Assembly: GCA_016191715.1 (NCBI GenBank)
Contig: JACPVN010000132.1
Span: forward strand, 1 to 5,576
Length of the DNA: 5,576 bases
DNA from: Ignavibacteriota bacterium
GTDB taxonomy: Bacteria; Bacteroidota; Ignavibacteria; UBA10030; SZUA-254
Direction of reading: 5' to 3'
Positions 1-5,576 of this stretch are shown here, in pieces. The notes beneath the pieces are model-generated. The model saw only the letters and a program-made list of their open reading frames with translations, did no database searches and was not told the origin of the DNA. Each line of letters begins with the position of its first letter. Position 1 is the first letter of the stretch. The position numbers were made by a program, and so were the translations under genes.

Positions 1-145
1 ACACAATTTTACAGATTTTGAGTATCTCCGCATTTGAGAAAACTCCTATTTTACAAGCACTTACAGCGAGTGACCCTCAAAACCAACCGCTGCTTCACCA
101 TAACCAATTGAATCTCTTTCACTTATAGTTGGACACTACTGACCC
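1..145 (+). mobile_element. Right end of an insertion sequence (IS4-like), partial
   Basis: The transposase tail stops at 128 and is followed at once by TTGGACACTACTGACCC (129-145). Transposase genes in such elements usually end only a few tens of bases from the element's end, so this is the best candidate for the right terminal inverted repeat. The left end and both target-site duplications are outside or unresolvable, so the exact boundary is inferred. After about 145 the sequence becomes AT-rich (ATATATAAAACG), which would fit flanking DNA or the last bases of the element. Confidence 0.45.
3..128 (+). CDS. IS4-family-type transposase, C-terminal fragment (5' end outside window)
   Basis: The frame is open from the window edge to a TAG stop at 126-128 and gives 41 residues. 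They begin TILQILSISAFEKTPILQAL and end NQLNLFHL. A QILS...FEKTPI helix followed by a loose Asp/Asn/Gln-rich stretch and a terminal NQLNLF is how many Bacteroidota DDE transposases of the IS4 superfamily end, in my recollection those with an N-terminal DUF4372 domain. The catalytic DDE residues would lie to the left of the window, so activity cannot be judged. The fragment is convergent with the large minus-strand gene. The family call rests on recalled C-terminal similarity only. The alternative is another protein with a chance resemblance, which I consider unlikely given the agreement of both end motifs. Confidence 0.72.
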   Translation, partial: TILQILSISAFEKTPILQALTASDPQNQPLLHHNQLNLFHL

Positions 146-302
146 AATATATAAAACGTAGTACGTAAGCACAACAGTAATACCTGTTGTTCAAATTGAT
201 TATAGATTCAAGTGCGTTGTAAATATTTTCTTCCCGTACAGGAAACCGAAGTTGCTGTTTATAAGCGTTGTACAATCTGAGAAAGCGATTGGCTCTCGTC
301 AC
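123..302 (-). CDS. Short hypothetical ORF overlapping the stop of the repeat-protein gene; possible IS-truncated gene
   Basis: Reading the minus strand, a GTG at 302-300 shares bases with the TGA stop of the large gene (GTGA overlap). It opens a 59-residue frame ending at TAA 125-123. The product starts VTRANRFLRLYNAYKQQ and continues with REENIYNALESIINLNNRYY, a charged and aromatic mix that looks protein-like rather than random. Without a start codon the same frame extends about 17 codons further back into the large gene. The last 10 or so residues are encoded by the presumed IS end (about 123-145), so the natural C-terminus may be missing. There is no convincing Shine-Dalgarno sequence, although coupling to the upstream gene could replace one. 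I do not recognise the family. It may be a real overlapping gene, a gene head cut by the IS, or chance. Confidence 0.3.
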   Translation of the reverse strand: MTRANRFLRLYNAYKQQLRFPVREENIYNALESIINLNNRYYCCAYVLRFIYWVSSVQL

Positions 303-3300
303 TTCATGAGTATCATCCGCTTCACATCGTTGAAGAGTTTTTGTTCAGTAGTCGTAGTCAGGATCTGAACTGTGACCCGATAAAAATACACTCCGCTTGT
401 CAGCGAAGTACCATCGAACAAAACCTCATATTCACCTGCTTCCAGTTCATTATTCTGAAGAAGTGTTGCTATTTCCACTCCCAATGTGTTGTACACTTTG
501 ATCGTCACTAATCCGGGTTCTGCAATACGAAGTCCGAAGTTAGTTGTTGGATTAAACGGATTAGGATAATTTTGTGAGATAGAAAATTCTGTTGGAATAT
601 CTTTACCGTTTCGATGCAGTGGTTGTATTTCGTTTGAATTACTGAGGCCACCCTGAGAGATTATCGTTCTGCTCATTGCAAAAAACGTCTCGCTCCAATC
701 CCGCACCGTTGTCGGATTCGCAACGTCGGAAATACGAACGCTCGCATACAACGTTGCCGGTCCGGGAACTCTCCAAGTGTAACTTCCCGTATTTGGAACC
801 CTTGATGCGATGGTTGTGAACGTAGCGCCTGAATTGACCGAGTATTCTAATTTCACATTTGTAATGTTACCGGATGAACTCCATGTAATGAGTTTTGTTG
901 AATTGATGACCCAGTTCTCTCCACCGTTCGGCGATGTCACCGTGACCGACCGCGCAGGGCTGATAATGAAATTACTGTTACTTACATCAGTTGCAATCAC
1001 TTCACGATACGAAGTAGTAAGACGAATGCGAGCCGCGTTTGAAATCGGATCCGGAACCACCCAACGAAAACTTCCCGTATTTGTCGCGTTTGTGGCAATG
1101 AGTCTAAACGGTCCTTCCTCGCCATTGAGTGAATATTCGATCTTCACCATTGAGAAGGAAGGGACATTGGCGGTTGTCCAAGTAATATTTTTTGCCAGAC
1201 CGATAGACCAATCCTCGCCGCCGTTCGGGGAAGTAACGATAATAGTCGGTGCGTTCGCATAGATCATAGTAAAATTCGCGTCACTCGCATCGAACGCGGT
1301 TGGATTCGAAACATCGGTTATTCGGACTCGTGCAGTTGACGTCGCAACGTTCGGAACTTTCCAGGCATAACTTCCGGTATTGGCTGTATTCACGGTGATG
1401 AGAGAAAATGTTGAACCGCTGTTGGTTGAATATTCAAGTTTCACATTTGTCAGCGTTCCGGTCGAATTCCAAGTAATGTTTCTGTACGTGCCGATGATGA
1501 AATTCTCCCCACCGTTTGGTGTTGTCACGGTGATGACCGGAGTTGCCGCGGCGGCAATGGTGAAGTTTGCATCACTCATATCGTTGGTGGTAAACGGACT
1601 TGTTACATCTGAAATTTTTACACGGCAATACGGTGAAGGCGAGTTCAGCACCGACCATGTATAGTTCCCGTCATTCGGCGTACTGCTTGTGATAACGGAA
1701 AATGTATTTCCCCCGTCGGTTGAATATTCAATCCTGACATTTGCAATGACTCCGGTGGAATTCCAGTTGATTGATTTGCTTGTCCCGACATTCCATGTCT
1801 CACCGCCGTTTGGCGCAATCACCGTCAGCGAAGGAACTTCCGGGCTGACAATAAAATACGCGTTGCTCAAATCAAGAATATTCGGATTCGCTACATCGGA
1901 AATGCGCATCGTCGCTGTCGAGGTGACGGGCGGAGGAACAACCCACGTGTAACTTCCCGTGTTTGGTGTGCTTGCCGTGACGACAGAAAAATTCAGATTT
2001 TCGTTTGTCGAGTACTCAATCTTCACGTTCGCGATTGCACCGACGGAAGTCCAGGTAATCGTGCGTGTGGAGTTCACTGTCCAGTTTTCAAATCCGCTCG
2101 GGGCTGTTAGTGTAAGCGTCAACGCGGGAGTAATGCTGAAATTCGCGTTGCTGATATCTCGTGCCTGAACTTCATTCACAACCGTCGTCAGTCGAATCCG
2201 TGCGTTGCTCGTGAGAGCATTCGGCACAGGCCATTGATAAAATCCTGTATTCTGTGCATGAGTGGAAATCGGTATGTACGTTCCGTTTTCTCCGGTGATG
2301 GAATACTCAACAATCACAACATTAAACGATGGAACATTGGCAGTTGTCCATGTGATTGTTCTGATGGAACCGACCGTCCATTCTTCACCCCCATTCGGTG
2401 AAGTGATGGTGATTGTCGGCGGTGTTCCGAATACGATAGAAAAATTCGCGTTGCTGACATCCTTCGTCGCCACAGAATTTGCCGCATCGGAAATACGGAC
2501 GCGTGCACTCACGGAAGCCGCGTTGGGAATTGTCCAGAGATAACTCCCGGTATTCGGTGTGTTCACGATAATTGAAAAATACGTTAGTCCGCCATTGATG
2601 GAATATTCTAATCGAACATTCGCGATTGAGCCGGTAGAATTCCACGTGACGTAATAAGAAGAACCGATAATCCACTGTTCGCCGCCGTTCGGCGCGATAA
2701 GAGTAATTGATGGAAGCAGCGACGGAATAATTGAGAAGTTTGCATTTGAAATATCCGCGGCGTTGGTGATATTCGTTGCGTCGGAAAGCCGGATTCGTGC
2801 AGACGCTGTCAGAGTATTTGGAACGAGCCATCCGTAACTTCCTGTGTTTGGTGTACTTGCAGTAATCGCCGTGAACGTTATTCCGCTGTTAATCGAGTAT
2901 TCAATATTCACATTTCCGATAGAGCCGGTGCTTGTCCATGTAATCATTCTTGTAGAGCCGACTTCCCAACTTTCACCTCCGTTTGGCGATACAACGGTAA
3001 GAGTATTCGGAGTTGTATTGATGATGGTGAAATTCGCGTTACTTGCATCTCTGATGGTAGATACATTTGCTACGTCTGAAACGCGAACGCGAGCCGAAGC
3101 AGTCGGCGCGTTGGGGACAGTCCAAGCATAACTCCCCGTGTTCGATGTGCTTGAAATAATTTCAGAATACGAAACGCCGGCATTTGTCGAGTATTCGATT
3201 TTTACATTTGCAATCGTTCCGGTCGTTGACCATCGAATCGTCGCGGAAGAACCAATCGCCCAACTCTCGCCGCCATTAGGAGAGAGAACGGTGATGGTCG

Positions 3301-4249
3301 GTGATGCCTGTTGAAGTATTGTAAAGTTATTGTTGCTGACATCTTTCGTAACAGGTTCGTTCAACACATCCGAGATGCGGATTCGGGCAGAGGCGGTTGG
3401 AGTATTTGGGACTGTCCACATGTAACTTCCCGTGTTTGGCGTGGATGAAGTAACGGTTGAAAAAGAAACACCTGAATTGGTTGTGTATTCAATTTTTACA
3501 TTAGCAATTGTTCCGCTTGATGACCACGTGATTGTTTTGCTCGCGCCCGCCGTCCATTGTTCGCCGCCATTCGGAGAGAGAACGGTGATAGTAGGAAGCG
3601 GCGCGCCTGTAATAGTGAAAAATGAATTGCTGATATCGTTCGTACCATAAAAATTCGTCGGGTCAGAAATTCGGATTCTTGCTGATGCAGTTGGAAAATT
3701 CGGAACAGTCCACGTATAACTTCCGGTGTTCGGTGTACTTGTAACTACGTCATTGTACGTTCCGCCGCCGTTAATGGTATATTCAATCCGTACATTTGCT
3801 AACGTGCCGGTTGATGTCCATGTAATTGTTCTGCTTGTTCCCGCAGTCCACTGTTCGCCCCCGTTCGGTGATGTTACCGTAACGGTCGGAAGCGGCGGAC
3901 TCGAAATCGTGAAGAGCGAGTTGCTCACATCGAATGTTGAAGCGCTTCCCGCGCTGGAAATTTTCACTCGTGCGGAAGCAGTCGGAGAGTTCGGCACAGC
4001 CCACGTGTAACTCCCGCTATTCGGCGCGCTCGAAGTAATGATGGAATAATTCACTCCGGCATTTGTCGAGTATTCAATCTGCACGTTGGCGATTGTTCCG
4101 GTCGAAGTCCACGTAATTGTTCTGCTCGTATTCGCCTGCCAGTTCTCTCCTCCGTTCGGAGATGTCAAAGTTAAACTGTTTTGTGTGAATGCAACATTCA
4201 CAAGCCAAAACATCAAGCATAGAATTAATAACATTGTATTCTTTTTCAT
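299..4249 (-). CDS. Secreted multidomain repeat protein: 12 Kre9/KNH-type domains plus T9SS type A sorting domain
   Basis: The product is 1316 residues from ATG 4249. An AGGGA ribosome-binding-like site lies 7 bases upstream. The frame runs back to a TTG at 4354, but that start would bury the signal peptide behind 35 residues, so ATG is preferred. Residues 1-22 are a classic signal peptide (MKKN, hydrophobic LLILCLMFWLVNVA, likely cut AFT|QN). Residues 25-1195 are twelve tandem domains of 96-98 residues. Each has SPNGGExW, ItW, V.IEYS, NTGSYxW, ARxRIsD and D.SNaxFtI, which matches the bacterial form of the Kre9/KNH (Ser-Thr-rich) domain family. Residues 1196-1221 are a linker. Residues 1222-1316 are a T9SS C-terminal sorting domain with NYPNPFNPTT, VYNTLGVEIATL, LEAGEYEV, GVYFYRV and a terminal KRMILMK. 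Expected path: Sec export, then T9SS passage, cleavage of the sorting domain and surface attachment or release. An adhesive or structural role is inferred, since no catalytic motif is visible. Only one Cys lies in the repeats (domain 9). Confidence 0.93.
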   Translation of the reverse strand: MKKNTMLLILCLMFWLVNVAFTQNSLTLTSPNGGENWQANTSRTITWTSTGTIANVQIEYSTNAGVNYSIITSSAPNSGSYTWAVPNSPTASARVKISSAGSASTFDVSNSLFTISSPPLPTVTVTSPNGGEQWTAGTSRTITWTSTGTLANVRIEYTINGGGTYNDVVTSTPNTGSYTWTVPNFPTASARIRISDPTNFYGTNDISNSFFTITGAPLPTITVLSPNGGEQWTAGASKTITWSSSGTIANVKIEYTTNSGVSFSTVTSSTPNTGSYMWTVPNTPTASARIRISDVLNEPVTKDVSNNNFTILQQASPTITVLSPNGGESWAIGSSATIRWSTTGTIANVKIEYSTNAGVSYSEIISSTSNTGSYAWTVPNAPTASARVRVSDVANVSTIRDASNANFTIINTTPNTLTVVSPNGGESWEVGSTRMITWTSTGSIGNVNIEYSINSGITFTAITASTPNTGSYGWLVPNTLTASARIRLSDATNITNAADISNANFSIIPSLLPSITLIAPNGGEQWIIGSSYYVTWNSTGSIANVRLEYSINGGLTYFSIIVNTPNTGSYLWTIPNAASVSARVRISDAANSVATKDVSNANFSIVFGTPPTITITSPNGGEEWTVGSIRTITWTTANVPSFNVVIVEYSITGENGTYIPISTHAQNTGFYQWPVPNALTSNARIRLTTVVNEVQARDISNANFSITPALTLTLTAPSGFENWTVNSTRTITWTSVGAIANVKIEYSTNENLNFSVVTASTPNTGSYTWVVPPPVTSTATMRISDVANPNILDLSNAYFIVSPEVPSLTVIAPNGGETWNVGTSKSINWNSTGVIANVRIEYSTDGGNTFSVITSSTPNDGNYTWSVLNSPSPYCRVKISDVTSPFTTNDMSDANFTIAAAATPVITVTTPNGGENFIIGTYRNITWNSTGTLTNVKLEYSTNSGSTFSLITVNTANTGSYAWKVPNVATSTARVRITDVSNPTAFDASDANFTMIYANAPTIIVTSPNGGEDWSIGLAKNITWTTANVPSFSMVKIEYSLNGEEGPFRLIATNATNTGSFRWVVPDPISNAARIRLTTSYREVIATDVSNSNFIISPARSVTVTSPNGGENWVINSTKLITWSSSGNITNVKLEYSVNSGATFTTIASRVPNTGSYTWRVPGPATLYASVRISDVANPTTVRDWSETFFAMSRTIISQGGLSNSNEIQPLHRNGKDIPTEFSISQNYPNPFNPTTNFGLRIAEPGLVTIKVYNTLGVEIATLLQNNELEAGEYEVLFDGTSLTSGVYFYRVTVQILTTTTEQKLFNDVKRMILMK
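302..586 (-). other. T9SS type A C-terminal sorting domain (coding segment)
   Basis: This segment encodes residues 1222-1316 of the repeat protein. The entry motif FSISQNYPNPFNPTT is followed by the usual beta-sandwich pattern: VTIKVYNTLGVEIATLL, then LEAGEYEVLFDGTSLTSGVYFYRV. It ends on a short strand with basic residues, KRMILMK. In the family this domain directs the protein through the type IX secretion channel and is then removed. Between YFYRV and KRMILMK there is a Thr/Gln-rich stretch (TVQILTTTTEQ) that makes the last hairpin longer than in many family members. The complete ending argues that the large gene is intact at its 3' end despite the IS nearby. Confidence 0.9.
665..4177 (-). 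repeat. Array of twelve tandem ~294-bp coding repeats (Kre9/KNH-type domains)
   Basis: Units in protein order, with window positions: R1 3887-4177, R2 3593-3886, R3 3299-3592, R4 3005-3298, R5 2711-3004, R6 2417-2710, R7 2123-2416, R8 1832-2122, R9 1538-1831, R10 1247-1537, R11 953-1246, R12 665-952. Eight units are 98 codons, three are 97 and the last is 96, with no spacer DNA. Notable departures: R8 has APSGFENW in place of SPNGGExW; R10 has GENF, losing the first conserved Trp; R7 and R11 carry WTTANVPSF and ARIRLTT in place of WTSTGTIAN and ARIRISD; R12 ends in FFAMSRT rather than FTI. Unit boundaries were set by eye at the strand before the PNGG motif. Confidence 0.93.
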
Positions 4250-4434
4250 TTCAATATCCCTATTTAGGTTGATGAAGAATAAATTAGTTGGTTGAAAATC
4301 CTGACGCTTTATGTCAATGATGATGCCAAAGAAATATCGTTGAAGGAAGGTCAAAAAGATGATAAAGGAAGTTATCGAGTCTTATATTGAGATAATATTC
4401 TCATTACAAACCAGCAATTCTCATTTCGAGTATT

Positions 4435-4440
4435 ATTATA
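4435..4440 (-). promoter_or_regulatory. Candidate -10 element (TATAAT) for the repeat-protein gene
   Basis: On the minus strand TATAAT lies about 185 bases upstream of the ATG at 4249 and below the mdh terminator, so it is placed to drive the downstream gene. A TTGACT lies only 9 bases ahead of it, too close to serve as its -35. No good -35 sits at 17-18 bases, and no clear Bacteroidota-type TTTG/TAnnTTTG pair was found in the leader. This is a weak call by position and hexamer match only. Confidence 0.2.
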
Positions 4441-4489
4441 CACTCAAGAAGTCAACTTCACGAAGGAGAATGGAAGTCGGGACTTTCAG

Positions 4490-4532
4490 AAAAAAAGCAA
4501 CAAAAAAAGCCATCCTTGCTCAAGATGGCTTT
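4490..4532 (-). terminator. Rho-independent terminator of mdh
   Basis: On the minus strand the arms AAAGCCATC and GATGGCTTT (4506-4514 and 4524-4532) pair perfectly. Pairing can extend inward with one bulged base toward CTTG/CAAG. The hairpin is followed directly by seven T residues and, after a short break, by another run of seven T (4496-4490). It begins about 54 bases after the mdh stop. The T runs lie on the minus-strand 3' side only, so it serves mdh and not a + strand transcript. Its presence separates mdh from the repeat-protein gene transcriptionally. Confidence 0.9.
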
Positions 4533-4585
4533 GTAGATTCTATCGAAGTGTTACTTACAGATTGAAATATCAATGATTTCAATAA

Positions 4586-5509
4586 TTACAAATTAAGTTT
4601 GGCAATATTCGCTTTCACCTCATTTGCCGATTTGTGTAATGCCGCTTTTTCTTCATCCGTTAAAGGCACTTCAATAATTTTTTCGATCCCTTTTCTGCCA
4701 AGTTTTACCGGCACACCGACGTATGTATCCTGCACACCATACTCACCCTGACAAAAAGCGGCGCAAGGAAGAATTCGCTTTTTATCTTTTACAATTGCTT
4801 CAACCATTTCCACCGCGGCGGCGGATGGAGCGTAGTATGCGCTTCCTGTTTTCAAGAAGTTCACAATCTCAATTCCACCATTGCGTGCACGGGCTACAAG
4901 TTTATCAATGGTTGCTTGGTCTGTGAAATTAGATAGCGGAACACCTGCAATTGTAGTATATCGAACGAGGGGAACCATCGAATCGCCATGACCGCCAAGC
5001 ACGAGCGCCTGAATATCTTCAACCGAAACACCAAGTTCCATAGCGATGAACGTCCGGTACCGCGCCGTATCAAGAACGCCTGCCATACCGACGACGCGGT
5101 GTTTCTCGAAACCGCTGACCTTGTACGCGACGTACGTCATAACATCAAGCGGATTTGAAACGATAACGAGAATTGACTGCGGCGATTTCGCGGCAATCTT
5201 TGCCGTTACATCTTTGACGATGCCTGCGTTTGTTTCCTGTAACTGCTCGCGTGTCATTCCCGGTTTGCGCGCAATGCCCGCGGTAATAACGACGATGTCT
5301 GAACCGGCGGTTTCATCGTAACCGTTCGTTCCGACAACACGCGTATCGGTTCCTCCAATCGGACCTGATTCGTACATATCAAGCCCTTTCCCTTGCGGTA
5401 CGCCTTCAATGATGTCAACGAGAACGACCTCGTTGGCGAGTTCCTTATCAACGATACGCTGCGCTGCAGTCGCACCGACATTTCCCGATCCTACTACTGT
5501 AATTTTCAT
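4586..5509 (-). CDS. mdh: Malate dehydrogenase (NAD-dependent, LDH-like class)
   Basis: This enzyme interconverts malate and oxaloacetate with NAD(H) in the cytoplasm, as a TCA-cycle step. The 307-residue length is normal for the LDH-like MDH class, which is commonly tetrameric. The N-terminal Rossmann fold shows GSGNVGA (7-13) and Asp32 at the end of beta-2, which favours NAD over NADP. The active-site loop IARKPGMTR places Arg81 at the position that is Gln in lactate dehydrogenases, so the substrate should be oxaloacetate/malate. Arg87 is the mobile-loop Arg. Asn119 in VSNPLD, Asp147 and Arg150 in LDTAR, and catalytic His174 in GGHGDSM are all present, so the enzyme should be active. AAAGGAAA (5515-5522) lies just upstream of the ATG and fixes the start. 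The gene has its own terminator downstream and appears to be expressed alone, unless a gene beyond the right edge reads into it. Confidence 0.97.
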   Translation of the reverse strand: MKITVVGSGNVGATAAQRIVDKELANEVVLVDIIEGVPQGKGLDMYESGPIGGTDTRVVGTNGYDETAGSDIVVITAGIARKPGMTREQLQETNAGIVKDVTAKIAAKSPQSILVIVSNPLDVMTYVAYKVSGFEKHRVVGMAGVLDTARYRTFIAMELGVSVEDIQALVLGGHGDSMVPLVRYTTIAGVPLSNFTDQATIDKLVARARNGGIEIVNFLKTGSAYYAPSAAAVEMVEAIVKDKKRILPCAAFCQGEYGVQDTYVGVPVKLGRKGIEKIIEVPLTDEEKAALHKSANEVKANIAKLNL

Positions 5510-5539
5510 GTTTATTTCCTTTCAGTATCTGTAATTGTG

Positions 5540-5572
5540 ATTGTAAATGAACTTGGAAATTTTAACCACAAA
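5540..5572 (-). promoter_or_regulatory. Candidate mdh promoter
   Basis: On the minus strand TACAAT (5540-5545) lies about 30 bases upstream of the mdh ATG. A TTTG (5569-5572) lies 23 bases before it. The TTTG fits the -33 element of Bacteroidota promoters, but the downstream TAnnTTTG is not met. TACAAT also resembles a general -10 box, without a good -35 at standard distance. The call is tentative, and the window ends 4 bases beyond. Confidence 0.2.
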
Positions 5573-5576
5573 GTTC

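Larger units (their letters stand above)
4250..4585. other. Intergenic region between mdh and the repeat-protein gene
   Basis: This is a 336-base AT-rich gap between two genes on the minus strand. From the mdh side it holds an 8-bp inverted repeat (4561-4583), a strong rho-independent terminator (4490-4532), a TATAAT candidate (4435-4440) and then the 5' leader of the repeat-protein gene. No RNA gene or riboswitch fold is recognised. A + strand frame at 4359-4565 runs through it but is judged spurious because it reads through the terminator. Confidence 0.7.

Noticed and set aside
171..190. Hairpin ACAACAG-TAATAC-CTGTTGT as a terminator for the repeat gene or the transposase
   Set aside because: A 7-bp perfect stem is present, but neither strand has a T run after it, so a rho-independent terminator is not supported.
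231..245. Small inverted repeat TTCCCGTACAGGAA downstream of the repeat gene
   Set aside because: The stem is short, needs a G-U pair or mismatch, and is followed by a mixed A/T stretch rather than a T run. It is too weak to call a terminator.
665..4177. Regular ~294-bp periodicity considered as a CRISPR-like or satellite DNA array
   Set aside because: The period is a whole number of codons in one uninterrupted frame, divergence is spread through the units, and the unit corresponds to a protein domain. It is a coding repeat.
810..4295. A series of + strand open frames of 69-150 codons, many starting with similar MFGVLAV-like sequences, spaced along the array
   Set aside because: They are antisense shadows of the repeats. 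They recur because the coding strand repeats every ~294 bases, their similarity mirrors the sense motifs, and none has a consistent ribosome binding site.
4250..4354. Upstream TTG start at 4354 for the repeat protein, adding 35 residues
   Set aside because: It would place the signal peptide internally, and the added segment contains no recognisable feature. ATG 4249 gives a standard MKKN signal peptide with AGGGA at suitable spacing.
4359..4565. A + strand 68-codon frame beginning ATG 4359, with AAGGAAGG 8 bases upstream
   Set aside because: The upstream site is attractive, but the frame reads straight through the mdh terminator hairpin and its A/T runs (giving KKATKKA), has low-complexity composition and resembles no family I know. 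It is more likely chance in AT-rich intergenic DNA.
4561..4583. Perfect 8-bp inverted repeat ATTGAAAT/ATTTCAAT just after the mdh stop
   Set aside because: It is AT-only apart from one G-C pair, has no T tract after it, and the strong terminator follows downstream. It is probably incidental.

Overview
The window reads as a stretch of a Bacteroidota/Chlorobiota-type genome, most likely an Ignavibacteria-like or related lineage. The main evidence is a very large secreted protein ending in a type IX secretion system (T9SS) sorting domain with the YPNPFNPTT signature. Supporting evidence is a malate dehydrogenase of the LDH-like class and the tail of an IS4-type transposase whose C-terminus (QILS..FEKTPI ... 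NQLNLF) is a form I know from that phylum. Lineage is inferred from protein style only; there is no rRNA or other marker gene here.

Layout, left to right. Positions 1-128 hold the last 41 codons of a transposase on the + strand, cut by the window edge, followed by a candidate IS right end at about 129-145. A short minus-strand reading frame (123-302) sits between the IS end and the large gene. It overlaps the large gene's stop codon as GTGA and may be the head of a gene broken by the IS. Positions 299-4249 (minus) encode a 1316-residue secreted protein: signal peptide, twelve tandem ~98-residue Kre9/KNH-type beta domains, a short linker and the T9SS sorting domain. Positions 4250-4585 are intergenic, with the mdh terminator and weak promoter candidates for the big gene. 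Positions 4586-5509 (minus) encode a complete malate dehydrogenase with its own ribosome binding site and terminator. The last 67 bases are its upstream region.

The two complete genes point the same way but are separated by a strong terminator. They look independently transcribed, and I see no functional link between central metabolism (mdh) and the surface protein. The most informative structure is inside the repeat protein. The twelve domains are not equivalent: domains 5-8 and 9-12 correspond one to one as a four-domain super-unit of about 390 codons, marked by an unusual variant domain at places 7 and 11. Domains 1-4 are more alike and share near-identical DNA blocks. I see no CRISPR array, tRNA, rRNA, riboswitch or recognisable defence system. 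Most of the window is ordinary apart from the repeat architecture and the IS-proximal junction.
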